DNA of 64,000 bases from a virus: the IMG/VR virus record IMGVR_UViG_3300029258_001308, positions 1 through 64,000 of that record; one strand, given 5' to 3'. Position numbers and translations under genes: made by a program. This document shows positions 30,106 through 38,181 of this stretch, in pieces. A model generated the notes under the pieces. That model had not been told where the DNA came from and did not search any database. It saw nothing but the letters and a program-made list of their open reading frames with translations. The stretch's first letter is position 1; every line of letters begins with the position of its first letter.

Positions 30106-30665
30106 CGCACAACGAGCTGCTTGACGAGAAGTACAAGATGATCATAGCCGACGAGGCCTGGGAGAAGGGCGGTCGTCCCATGGGCTTCCCGACCGGGTCG
30201 GTCTCGACCGACAAGGTCATCGACTTCCTGCATGAGCTGATGGAGTCCCTGAGGCAGGTGGCCGAGATGGAAGTGCAGCGACCCAAGCCACGTGACGAGA
30301 TCATCCAGCCGCTGATCACAGAGCAAGCTCTTAGGATAGCCATCAGCGCAATCAATGGCTGGGACATCTATCTGGCCGTGATCTCTCTCCGCTTTCAGTG
30401 GAGTCCCGAGGGGCTCCTCAAGGAGGTCATCAACAAGCTCAAGCAGAAGCACGAGGACTACGGCAACGCCTCGCTCATCCGCTACGGGGTCTTTGGATTC
30501 CTGGTCAAGATACATCAGAAGATCGACAGGCTGCAGAACCTGATCGGGTCCAAGGGTCCGGTCGACTACAGAGAGACGCAGAACGAGCCGGTTGAGGATA
30601 CCTGGCTCGACATCGCTGGCTATGGTATTCTCCTGCTCATGTACGGGCGGGGAGAACTAGACTAG
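30102..30665 (+). CDS. Nmad1/DUF1599-like nucleotide protein
   Basis: 187 residues with ATGA overlap. The C-terminal part (NKLKQKHEDYGNASLIRYG ... KIHQKIDRLQNLIG ... VEDTWLDIAGYGILLLM) matches DUF1599, also called Nmad1, an all-alpha domain related to MazG-type pyrophosphatases and linked to nucleotide modification. Its place at the head of the nucleotide genes fits that role. Substrate unknown. Confidence 0.65.
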   Translation: MTHNELLDEKYKMIIADEAWEKGGRPMGFPTGSVSTDKVIDFLHELMESLRQVAEMEVQRPKPRDEIIQPLITEQALRIAISAINGWDIYLAVISLRFQWSPEGLLKEVINKLKQKHEDYGNASLIRYGVFGFLVKIHQKIDRLQNLIGSKGPVDYRETQNEPVEDTWLDIAGYGILLLMYGRGELD

Positions 30666-30679
30666 GAAGGAGCAGGAGG

Positions 30680-31327
30680 ATGAACATCCACGACGTGACG
30701 GACGTGGAGATACCCACGGACGAGTGCTGGCTTGCCAAGATGTTCGAGCGGCAGAAAGAACTGATGGACAAGTACCACCACATCGAGCGAGATAGCGGGC
30801 TTCTTCAGACCGAGCAGGAGCCGCCGCTCGACCATCACTGCAAGTTCGCACAGGCTCGGTTCAAGGACTTCTCGTGGCGTGTGACCGAGGAACTCGCCGA
30901 AGCCATGGAGGCGAAGGACGACGAAGTCCACATGGTCGAGGAGATTATCGACGGTCTCCACTTCCTGCTCGAGCTGACCATCCTCGTCGGGGTCACCCAC
31001 GAAGAACTTGTTGTGGAGGAGGTAGTGAACGGGCCTAGCTCCCGGTTGCAGAACCTTCTCGACTATCACGACCAGGCCGACTCCATCGAGGGTCAGTGCT
31101 GGCGAGTTGTCTACGAACTCGGCCTCGCCGCCAACTGTCTGAAGAACAAGCCCTGGAAGCAGGCTCACATGATGACTGACTCCAACAAGTTCAAGGCCCA
31201 GATCATCAAGGCCTGGAGCGAGTTCGGAGCTCTGCTAAGAACGGCGAAACTCTCGGCCGAGGAGGTCTTCGTCTTCTACTTCAAGAAGAGCGAGGTGAAC
31301 AAGTTCCGCCAGAGGAGCAAGTACTAA
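30680..31327 (+). CDS. dimeric dUTPase/MazG-like NTP pyrophosphatase
   Basis: 215 residues. All-alpha NTP-pyrophosphatase motifs: VTEELAEAMEAKDDE (EExxE) and EEIIDGLHFLLELT (ExxD), with a C-terminal KSEVNKFRQRSKY that matches dUTPase_2-type enzymes. It would hydrolyse dUTP to dUMP, feeding the neighbouring thymidylate-synthase-like enzymes and keeping uracil out of DNA. An all-alpha dUTPase replaces the usual trimeric beta form here. Confidence 0.7.
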   Translation: MNIHDVTDVEIPTDECWLAKMFERQKELMDKYHHIERDSGLLQTEQEPPLDHHCKFAQARFKDFSWRVTEELAEAMEAKDDEVHMVEEIIDGLHFLLELTILVGVTHEELVVEEVVNGPSSRLQNLLDYHDQADSIEGQCWRVVYELGLAANCLKNKPWKQAHMMTDSNKFKAQIIKAWSEFGALLRTAKLSAEEVFVFYFKKSEVNKFRQRSKY

Positions 31328-32157
31328 TGGCCTCGAACATCTGGATCACCGATCCACGCCCGCTGTGGCAGGTCTACGCTAACCTGAATGCCGGGATGTG
31401 GTCAAGACCGCACGCTGAAGCCCGCACCTCGCTGAGGAAGGTGCGCTTCGACGGGTACGCCATCGTAAGGGGATGGGAGTTGTTCGGATACTGGGCCTAC
31501 TCTGGGTACACGTCGAGGAAATTGAAGGCTCTGATCCGCGACTATCTTCCGCCACACTCACTCGACCTGGCCAAGGCTCGCATCGAACGTCGGCTCAAGG
31601 AGCGGGTCTTCCAGTCCATAGGAGTACCGATTGGGACAGGCAAGAAGGACAAGCCGGAGAAGACGGGGCAGTGCATCACGGGAATGGAGATCAAGTGGAT
31701 ACCGAAGGGACGAGGTCGCGAGTTCCGTGTGCACGCCTCGGTATCGTTCCGAGTGTCCGAGATAACACGTCGCTTGCTTGGCGACTTCCTCTTCATCGAG
31801 TATATACTGAACGACATCCTCAACGAGTTCGACTGGAGGGACAAGCTCGAGACGGTCTCTCTGTACTTCGGTTCCTACTACGTGACCCTGGATAACCTGC
31901 CGGTCTGGAAAGGCATGTGGCCGGGGCAGCGCCGAGACCGAGGCGATATCTATACAGGTAAGGAGTGGGAGAAGTATCTCCAGCAAGGACGGACCGGGAA
32001 GTCCACGGTGTCCGGGAAGAAGCTGAAGCACGGGGCCAAGGTCCGGGCTCATCAGATATATGTCAAGGCTCAGGACCTCGGACCGCTCTTCCTATATCGT
32101 GACGGGAAGCTGGTGCTGAAGAACAGCAGGAAGGAATGGGATGGACCGGACGTTTGA
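31327..32157 (+). CDS. divergent thymidylate synthase superfamily protein A
   Basis: 276 residues. The catalytic-Cys region reads GQCITGMEIKW; the R-x-x-E box is SFRVSEITRRLLGD, with Asp eight residues after the Glu, where dCMP-using relatives have Asp and dUMP-using ones Asn. The usual HxY motif is replaced by GSYYVTL. Paralogous to the next gene. The fold call rests on motif spacing alone; activity is uncertain. Confidence 0.45.
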   Translation: MASNIWITDPRPLWQVYANLNAGMWSRPHAEARTSLRKVRFDGYAIVRGWELFGYWAYSGYTSRKLKALIRDYLPPHSLDLAKARIERRLKERVFQSIGVPIGTGKKDKPEKTGQCITGMEIKWIPKGRGREFRVHASVSFRVSEITRRLLGDFLFIEYILNDILNEFDWRDKLETVSLYFGSYYVTLDNLPVWKGMWPGQRRDRGDIYTGKEWEKYLQQGRTGKSTVSGKKLKHGAKVRAHQIYVKAQDLGPLFLYRDGKLVLKNSRKEWDGPDV

Positions 32158-33040
32158 CATCATAGCAAGTTCGGCGGGACTAGCCTACTGGCAGATGAAC
32201 GCCATGGGGTTCTGCCCTGGTGACGACGACAAGATCGGGTCGAGGTCGTTTGTCTCGGACCTGTTCTACGACTGCGAGTGGACTAGCTTCCGCTCCGAGG
32301 TCATGGCCATCTGGGCTCGACTCGGGTACAGCAAGTACAAGATGACTCAGCTCAAGCGAGTCTATCTTGACACCGACCGTTTCTTTCTTCTGTCTCAGCG
32401 GTTCAAGAAGCGTCTCTCCGAACGGAAGTTCTTCACCATCGGGATGAACTTCGGTACCGACTCCAAGAAGGCCGAGGATCAGACCGGGGAATGCATGACA
32501 GGCATCGGTCTCTACGGCTTCCAACGCAGAGACCTGGATGGAAAGAAAGGGATTGGTGTCAAGGTCAAGGTCTTCTGGCGAGCAACCGAAGGAACTCGTC
32601 GATTCCCGGCCGATCTCAAGTTCATACTCTGGATGCTGGACGAACTGAAGGATTGGGTCAAGACGGATACGATCTGGTGGTTCGAAGGGATACAACTGTT
32701 CGTCGGGTTCGCGTACTTCAACATCTGGGCCTACCCCCTCTGGGCCCAGATGTTCCCGGCGATGAAGAAGTACATCGACAAGCGGACAGGGTGGGGAAAG
32801 GGATTGACCGATGCGCTTGAAAAGGCGAAGGCGTTCACTGCTGGACGAGATAGAGAGACTATCAAGTACAAGCCTCGCCGCCGACTATTCCAAGCGTATC
32901 GCGAGAATCAAGAATCGAAACTGCCGACGTTGTTCACTGCATCGAACAGCGCAGTCCGTGTGCACACTGGGAGAAGGAAACCCGCTAAGCCCGCTGGTGC
33001 TGGTGGGAGAGGCCCCGGGAAAAAGAGAGGACGATCTTGA
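32141..33040 (+). CDS. divergent thymidylate synthase superfamily protein B
   Basis: 299 residues. It matches the preceding protein in GECMTGIGLYGF (Cys), FWRATEGTRRFPAD (Arg box, with Asp eight after Glu) and VGFAYFNIW in place of GDxHxY. The last ~75 residues are read over the start of the glycosylase gene in another frame (230 nt) and are basic and low in complexity, so the natural end may be earlier. The loss of the His suggests an altered reaction or a structural partner of an active paralogue. Confidence 0.45.
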   Translation: MDRTFDIIASSAGLAYWQMNAMGFCPGDDDKIGSRSFVSDLFYDCEWTSFRSEVMAIWARLGYSKYKMTQLKRVYLDTDRFFLLSQRFKKRLSERKFFTIGMNFGTDSKKAEDQTGECMTGIGLYGFQRRDLDGKKGIGVKVKVFWRATEGTRRFPADLKFILWMLDELKDWVKTDTIWWFEGIQLFVGFAYFNIWAYPLWAQMFPAMKKYIDKRTGWGKGLTDALEKAKAFTAGRDRETIKYKPRRRLFQAYRENQESKLPTLFTASNSAVRVHTGRRKPAKPAGAGGRGPGKKRGRS

Positions 33041-33515
33041 GAAGCCATTCCAGGGCAAGGCCGGTCAGCTGCTCGACAAGATTCTCAAGGTACATGGCAT
33101 GACCAGGAGGCATGTCTACATCACGAACGTCTGTCGCTGTCGTCCTAAGGACAACAGGAAGCCAGACCAAGAGGAGGCGAGGGCGTGCGAGAAGTACCTG
33201 ATCAAGGAGCTCTCGATCATTCAGCCTCGAGTAGTAGTGACGTTGGGAGGCACAGCAACGCTATCCATGACAGGGTTCGGGAAGATATCAATGGTGAGAG
33301 GTCGGCCAGTCTTCCCGAAGTCGTGGGGCTTGATGATCATCCCCACCTGGCACCCGTCCTACTGTGTAAGGAATGGGGGCGAGAGCAGGCTCGCCAAATA
33401 CTTGGAGACCGGAGAGCGGAAGGCAGACTGGTCCGTCTTCCAGCTCATGGACGATATAGGCCTGGCCGTGAAAGCCCTAGGGACTAAGATTCCCTGGAAC
33501 GTTAGGAGGAAGTGA
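32811..33515 (+). CDS. 4Fe-4S uracil-DNA glycosylase (family 4-like)
   Basis: 234 residues. Cluster Cys in CRRCSLHR, then VCTLGEG, the active-site strand LVLVGEAPGKREDDLEKPFQ, NVCRCRPKDNRKPDQEE and TWHPSYCVRN near the end, all typical of family 4 UDGs. The ATG at 32811 is backed by GGGAAAGGG. It excises uracil from DNA. A phage that carries UDG presumably does not use uracil in place of thymine, but may guard against cytosine deamination or host uracil. Confidence 0.85.
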   Translation: MRLKRRRRSLLDEIERLSSTSLAADYSKRIARIKNRNCRRCSLHRTAQSVCTLGEGNPLSPLVLVGEAPGKREDDLEKPFQGKAGQLLDKILKVHGMTRRHVYITNVCRCRPKDNRKPDQEEARACEKYLIKELSIIQPRVVVTLGGTATLSMTGFGKISMVRGRPVFPKSWGLMIIPTWHPSYCVRNGGESRLAKYLETGERKADWSVFQLMDDIGLAVKALGTKIPWNVRRK

Positions 33516-34264
33516 TGCGAATCTTCAAGGACTGTTTCGAAGCAACGCGGGAAGCCGAGCGAGATCTGTGGGAGATGGGCGTCGAGGTCTGGCCGGAGAC
33601 GATGCAGGACAAGGACGTCCGCGGTGACGAAGGGTTCAAGACCAAGGAGGTCTCGTCCTACTCCTTCATGATCACGAACCCGTTGGCTATGCGGGAGGAG
33701 GCCGTTCTCTACTTCGTCGACACCGATCCGACTCTCGAGGGCGAGGAGAAGGAGAGGGCCAAGCGAAGGCTCATGGGGTACTGCCGTCAGGAGATCGAAG
33801 GCCGAACCTCCTTCAAGATCATGAACCCCGGTACTTCGTGGAAGAACCGCCCGGAAATCTGGGAGGAGTTCATCCACGAAGGGAAGTTCGCCTACTCGTA
33901 CTACGAGCGCATCTCTCCGCAGTTGCCTCGCATCATCGACGAACTGGGCCGCCGTCCCAACACTCGGCAGGCCATCATCAACATCCACTCGAACTTCTAC
34001 GGCGACATACAAGGGATGGGCGGACACGGTCGAGTTCCTTGCTCCATGTACTACCAGGTCATGCGGAGAGAGGGCAAGCTGAACCTCATCTACTGCATGC
34101 GGTCCTGCGACCTGCTCATCCACTTCCCCGTCGACGTGTACCTCGCCATCGGGATGCAGAAGTTCATAGCCAAGCAATTGAAGATTCCGGTGGGACAGTA
34201 CTCCATGTTCATGGGTTCGTTCCACGCGTACTACAAGGACATCGAGCCGAGAGGGATATTCTAA
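33515..34264 (+). CDS. thymidylate synthase superfamily, predicted dCMP hydroxymethylase-like
   Basis: 249 residues from ATG 33515 behind AGGAGG. The clearest ThyA-fold member here: RRPNTRQAIIN, catalytic Cys in GHGRVPCSMYY, QVMRREGKLNLIYCMRSCD, then HFPVDVYLA and FHAYYKDI for the HxY motif. The residue aligned with the dUMP-binding Asn of ThyA is Asp (PVD). Asp there is the hallmark of T4 dCMP hydroxymethylase and makes ThyA prefer dCMP. So the product is predicted as 5-hydroxymethyl- or 5-methyl-dCMP. It is followed by dCMP deaminase and the polymerase. Confidence 0.75.
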   Translation: MRIFKDCFEATREAERDLWEMGVEVWPETMQDKDVRGDEGFKTKEVSSYSFMITNPLAMREEAVLYFVDTDPTLEGEEKERAKRRLMGYCRQEIEGRTSFKIMNPGTSWKNRPEIWEEFIHEGKFAYSYYERISPQLPRIIDELGRRPNTRQAIINIHSNFYGDIQGMGGHGRVPCSMYYQVMRREGKLNLIYCMRSCDLLIHFPVDVYLAIGMQKFIAKQLKIPVGQYSMFMGSFHAYYKDIEPRGIF

Positions 34265-34728
34265 TGGCCTTGAGTCGACCCACGATGGTGTCGGTGTATC
34301 TTCGTTTCGCTCGGATAGTGAGTGAACGCTCTACCTGTGCTCGTCTCAAGGTGGGTGCAGTGATCACTACTTCCGACATGGAACAAGTTCTTGCACTGGG
34401 ATATAATGGGAATGCGAAAGGCTTCCCGAACGAATGCGATTCAGACGAGCCAGGCAAGTGCGGGTGTATCCACGCCGAGGTCAACGCGCTGATCAAGTGT
34501 GGGAAGAAGGACCGCAAGAAGGTGATGTTCGTAACGAACGCCCCATGCGCCCACTGCGCCAAGCTCATCGTGAACTCAGGGTTCTCCCTGGTCCACTACT
34601 TGGACGACTATCGAAGTTCAGCAGGGCTTCTCATTCTCAAGCAGGCGGGGATCACGGTCAGAAGGTTCGAAGAGGGAATAGTCGAAGATGATAGCTCCGG
34701 ACCTGATAACGGTCGGCCACAAGACTAA
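34264..34728 (+). CDS. dCMP deaminase
   Basis: 154 residues. Zinc-dependent cytidine-deaminase motifs CIHAEVNAL and APCAHCAKLIVNSG are intact, with the N-terminal RTFxxV-like SERSTCARLKVGAVI. It converts dCMP to dUMP for thymidylate synthesis. ATG overlaps the upstream stop (TAATG), and its end overlaps the polymerase start by 41 nt. If the neighbouring enzyme uses dCMP, the two would compete for, or balance, the dCMP pool. Confidence 0.9.
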   Translation: MALSRPTMVSVYLRFARIVSERSTCARLKVGAVITTSDMEQVLALGYNGNAKGFPNECDSDEPGKCGCIHAEVNALIKCGKKDRKKVMFVTNAPCAHCAKLIVNSGFSLVHYLDDYRSSAGLLILKQAGITVRRFEEGIVEDDSSGPDNGRPQD

Positions 34729-36640
34729 GCGGCTGATCAGCAAACAGGGCAAGCCGCCCAAGCTGAAGGGCAAGGTCGTGGCTCTCGACACAGAGACGAC
34801 CGGGCTCCAAGGATGGAAAGGCGCCCGGATATTCATGGTCTCGTACGCCACCGAGAAAGGCGAGAAGGGATATCTCTACGCAACGAAGGCCGTGATCGAG
34901 TGGTTCATCAACATCCTCAAAGACCCGAACATGACCGTCATCTTCCAGAACGGAAAGTTCGACTTCAAGATGCTGGCCTACGAGGGCCTGTCGGTCTGGG
35001 ATATCAAGTGCGAGTTGCACGACACGTTGATCATGAGCGTCCTCCTCCACGAGTTAGGCAAGCATAACCTCGCTGCTCTGGTCCGACGTTACCTCAAGAA
35101 GCCGGCCGACGAGAAGTCGGCGGTGGACGAATGGATAAGCGCGCACAAGAAGAAGAACGGTGAGTGGGTCAAGAAGCACGGGCGTCAGCCGAACTTCTCG
35201 GACGCTCCACCCAAGATAGTCCAGAAGCGGGCGATCTGGGACGTGGTCCATACCCTCAAGCTCTACTACTTATTCAAGAAGCCCATCCGCAAAGACTTCT
35301 GGGACCTGTATCGGCAGGAGGTCGAACTGTTTCTCTGCACCGTGGAGATGGAAGACCGCGGAGTCCTTGTTGACCTTGACCGGATAGCCAAGCTGAAGAA
35401 GCAGGCCAAGTCCGACCTCAAGTGGCTTGAGAAGAAGATGCGGAAGATAGTAGGCCGAGACTTCGTTATCAAAGGGACCGGTTCGAAGAAGGATTTCTAC
35501 CAGGTCATCACCGAGGACTTTGGGTGGAAGATCAAGTCAAGGACCGAGAAGGGCAACCCACAGTTCGACGAGTTCGCGATGCTCAAGTACCTGGACGAGT
35601 CTCTCCACCAGTATGTCCGAGCGAACTCCGAGGAGACGCCCACCCGAGAGTACATCAAAGGATTACTCTCAGAGCTGAGGAAGAAGAAGCTGCCGAAGAA
35701 ACAGAGCTTCGGGCCGATGATCACGAAGTGGCGCGAGCTCGACAAGATGGTGGGCACCTACTACGAGAACTTCGAAGAGATGGCCATCCCGATCAAGAGC
35801 AAGCGCAACGTCGGGGTCATCCACTGCAAGTTCAACTCAACGGCGGCGATCACCGGTCGGTTCTCCAGCTCGGAGCCGAACCTACAGAACGTGCCGAGAG
35901 TCCTCGGTCCCCGCGAATGCTTCACCACTCGACGTGGCTACGTCAACTATCACTTCGACTATTCGCAGATCGAGATCAGGCTCTTTGTTCACTACGCTCA
36001 GGACGAGGAATTGCGAGAGGCGCTGCTCAACGGGGCGGACATGCACATGCTGACCGCTCTGGCTATCCACCACAAGAAGGACCCGAAGAACGTCACCAAG
36101 GAACAGAGGAAGGTTGCGAAGACCGTGAACTTCGGCATCATCTACGGTGCCGGGGCTAAGACCCTAGCCCACAGCCTCACCGTCAAGACGGGTATCCCGC
36201 ACACTCGTGCCATGGCCAAGTCGTTCCTCGACGCCTATCACTCTCAGTACCCTTCGGTCCGGCGGATCATGGGCAAGCTGAAGGCCGAGATACTTCGGAG
36301 AGGGTTCGTTCAGAACGAGTTCGGCCGTCGCCACCGGGTCCCGGTCAAGGCGAACTACAAGGCACTCAACGCTTTGATCCAAGGATGCGCAGCCGACATC
36401 ATGAAGCGGGCCATGCTCCGCGTCTGGCACTTCCTCCACGAGCATGGCTGTCGCTCCCGGTTGATCATGACGATACACGACGAGATCGTCCTCGAGATAT
36501 GGCACGAGGAAGAGGCGTGGCTCGTACCCAAGGTCAAGGAACTGATGGAGATGGACAGCCCGAAGTTCTTCCTCCCGGTACCGACCGACATCGAGAAGAC
36601 CGCTACCTACTGGAGCGAGAAGAAGGACGTGGCGGCATGA
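34688..36640 (+). CDS. polA: family A DNA polymerase with 3'-5' exonuclease
   Basis: 650 residues, without the 5' nuclease of bacterial Pol I. Exonuclease: DTETTG at 34-39, NGKFDF about 88-93 and a later helix. Polymerase: TAAITGRFSSSEPNLQNVP, motif A FDYSQIEIRL (about 423), motif B RKVAKTVNFGIIYGAG and motif C MTIHDEIVLE (about 597). The aromatic position of motif B, E. coli 762, is Phe. It is the replicative polymerase of the phage, working with the primase-helicase and SSB upstream. Confidence 0.95.
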   Translation: MIAPDLITVGHKTKRLISKQGKPPKLKGKVVALDTETTGLQGWKGARIFMVSYATEKGEKGYLYATKAVIEWFINILKDPNMTVIFQNGKFDFKMLAYEGLSVWDIKCELHDTLIMSVLLHELGKHNLAALVRRYLKKPADEKSAVDEWISAHKKKNGEWVKKHGRQPNFSDAPPKIVQKRAIWDVVHTLKLYYLFKKPIRKDFWDLYRQEVELFLCTVEMEDRGVLVDLDRIAKLKKQAKSDLKWLEKKMRKIVGRDFVIKGTGSKKDFYQVITEDFGWKIKSRTEKGNPQFDEFAMLKYLDESLHQYVRANSEETPTREYIKGLLSELRKKKLPKKQSFGPMITKWRELDKMVGTYYENFEEMAIPIKSKRNVGVIHCKFNSTAAITGRFSSSEPNLQNVPRVLGPRECFTTRRGYVNYHFDYSQIEIRLFVHYAQDEELREALLNGADMHMLTALAIHHKKDPKNVTKEQRKVAKTVNFGIIYGAGAKTLAHSLTVKTGIPHTRAMAKSFLDAYHSQYPSVRRIMGKLKAEILRRGFVQNEFGRRHRVPVKANYKALNALIQGCAADIMKRAMLRVWHFLHEHGCRSRLIMTIHDEIVLEIWHEEEAWLVPKVKELMEMDSPKFFLPVPTDIEKTATYWSEKKDVAA

Positions 36641-37347
36641 GACTGAAGAAGAGAGAGAAGACTATTCCGTTCGGGATCGAGGGCCACCACTCGGCCAGCT
36701 TCTTCCTGGACTATGACATGCTGAGGGCCATGAAGTCCAAGGTCTATCAGATAGCTCGGACCATCAGCGCCCACAACCCGAAGGCCGGGAAGAAGTTTGA
36801 TGCCGAGTGGGAGAAGGAACGAAACCGTCAGAGGGATAGGTCGATGGAGTTGGCGGGGGAAAGGAAAGCCGCCATCGACAAGATCATGTCCGAGTGTGCT
36901 AAGAAGGGGAACAAGATCGGCCGCACCGGATACCAGCGCATGATTGACGTGGGGATAGAAGTACTGAAGGGACTGGGCTTCAGTTCTAGCGAGATTCAAC
37001 GTGGACTAACTGAGGACTCTGGGATAGAATCAGCACCTCAAGTCGGAGGGGCGAGACGTAGGGGAAGAAAAAAGAGAAGGAGGATTCTTACCATGGCCAA
37101 GAAAAAGAAGGCCAAGAAAAAGAAGACCAAGAAGGGCGCCGGCGGCAAGTCGGTGAAGGAGCTCATGGCCGAGCTCGAGAAGTGCAAGGACCCGTCCAAG
37201 GCCAGGAAGTTGCGCAAGCAGCTCCGGGACGCGGGCCACTCGGGCGGACTCGGGAAGCCCAAGGGCGAGAACCTGTCCAAGGCCCGGGCCGCGAAGGGCA
37301 AGAAGAAGAAGGTCAAGAAGACCAAGAAGAGCAAGAAGTCCAAGTAA
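36637..37347 (+). CDS. Lys-rich protein with GHxGGL module; internal start
   Basis: 236 residues with ATGA overlap to the polymerase. The first 150 residues are helical and basic. At 37093 an in-frame ATG behind AAGGAGG would give an 84-residue product: MAKKKKAKKKKTKKG, then a ~36-residue module (VKELMAELEKCKDPSKARKL ... LRDAGHSGGL) and a Lys tail. The same module ends three other proteins in this block. One gene with two products, or two genes with a lost stop. Function unknown; likely DNA-binding. Confidence 0.55.
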   Translation: MRLKKREKTIPFGIEGHHSASFFLDYDMLRAMKSKVYQIARTISAHNPKAGKKFDAEWEKERNRQRDRSMELAGERKAAIDKIMSECAKKGNKIGRTGYQRMIDVGIEVLKGLGFSSSEIQRGLTEDSGIESAPQVGGARRRGRKKRRRILTMAKKKKAKKKKTKKGAGGKSVKELMAELEKCKDPSKARKLRKQLRDAGHSGGLGKPKGENLSKARAAKGKKKKVKKTKKSKKSK

Positions 37348-37390
37348 CTCCCCTGACCCAAGCCCTCTCAGACGTCCCTCTGAGTCCAAG

Positions 37391-37420
37391 CCCCTCCTCG
37401 GTTTCAACGCCGAGGAGGGG
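37391..37420 (+). terminator. terminator hairpin after the polymerase operon
   Basis: An 11-bp perfect GC stem (CCCCTCCTCGG/CCGAGGAGGGG) with an 8-nt loop, followed by TCCGTT rather than a long T run. A smaller hairpin (CTCAGA/TCTGAG) precedes it. It ends the nucleotide and polymerase genes before a new promoter. Confidence 0.7.
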
Positions 37421-37643
37421 TCCGTTCTGACCCCTCGAAACCTGTAACTAGGTAGAACCCCCGGATAGTTGTCCCGGAGTAAACCCGAGGCCTTCGGCAC
37501 CCCTCGAAAGCCGACTGTGGTGTGTGATTCGTGGAATATAGGGGTGGGGGATTATCGGGAAACGGCGTCCCCCACAGCCCTAGGACGGCGTATAACGCAG
37601 TATACTGAATAGGGCTAATCCTATAATATAGTCAAAATTCCCA
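37421..37643. other. intergenic control region
   Basis: No gene is seen. It contains CCCCCGGATAGTT (37458-37470), nearly identical to the motif at 10819-10831, and AT-rich segments (GTATACTGAATAGGGC, CTATAATATAG) just upstream of a promoter. A second TATAAT at 37622 lacks a good -35. Confidence 0.5.
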
Positions 37644-37671
37644 TGGACAAACGTCGAACGGGGGGTATAAT
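37644..37671 (+). promoter_or_regulatory. rightward promoter of the Lys-rich gene block
   Basis: TGGACA (37644-37649), a 16-nt spacer and TATAAT (37666-37671), in the same CCATGGACAA context as the promoter at 11254. Transcripts would begin about 110 nt before the first gene of the 37.8-43.3 kb block. Confidence 0.65.
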
Positions 37672-37783
37672 ATACATGGTCCACGAGCAGGAGCGACATA
37701 TATGGACACGCGCGGGCAATCCATATACAGCGCCACAGGGGTGGCGACCCCGGGGACCCCCGGACCCGCAGGAGGAGGCGAGC

Positions 37784-37924
37784 ATGGCGAGCACGAGGAA
37801 GCGGCCGAAGCGAAGGAGAGCGAAGGAGTGCGAGGGATGCGGAGCTCGGTACTACAAGCGAACGAAGTACACCGGGTACTGCAAGCACTGCTGCGCCGCC
37901 CACGACGAAGACATGAGGAGCTAG
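37784..37924 (+). CDS. 46-residue zinc-knuckle protein
   Basis: ATG 37784 behind GGAGGAGG. A basic start (STRKRPKRRRAK) and two CxxC pairs (CEGCGARYY, YCKHCCAAH) make a compact zinc ribbon. Likely nucleic-acid binding. Confidence 0.55.
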   Translation: MASTRKRPKRRRAKECEGCGARYYKRTKYTGYCKHCCAAHDEDMRS

Positions 37925-37957
37925 GGGACATGCGAGCCCCGGAAGGAGGAGCGAACG

Positions 37958-38149
37958 ATGGCAAGGAACGTAGCAGCAGACGCGTACGAGTCGAGACAGC
38001 GAAGGATCAAGGAACTCATCGAGCAGATCGGAGCGAGCCTCAGCTCCCACGAGAAGAGGCATCTCGAGGACTCGAAGAACTGGGGGCTTGTCGGGGACCT
38101 CGCTCACGTCGAGGCCCAGCTTCAGGAAGTAGCCGACTTCATCGAATAG
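37958..38149 (+). CDS. 63-residue helical protein
   Basis: Behind GGAAGGAGGAG. Almost wholly helical (RQRRIKELIEQIGASLSSHE, LAHVEAQLQEVADFIE); possibly a small dimer. Unrecognised. Confidence 0.5.
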   Translation: MARNVAADAYESRQRRIKELIEQIGASLSSHEKRHLEDSKNWGLVGDLAHVEAQLQEVADFIE

Positions 38150-38181
38150 GGGACGAGCGAGCCCCGGAGAGGAGAGCAGGG

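Noticed and set aside
33512-34264. Start of the TS/dCMP hydroxymethylase-like gene at GTG 33512
   Set aside because: ATG 33515 is one codon on and better spaced from AGGAGG.
37601-37627. Second promoter at TATAAT 37622
   Set aside because: No acceptable -35 hexamer at 15-19 nt; the complete promoter at 37644-37671 is a better explanation.
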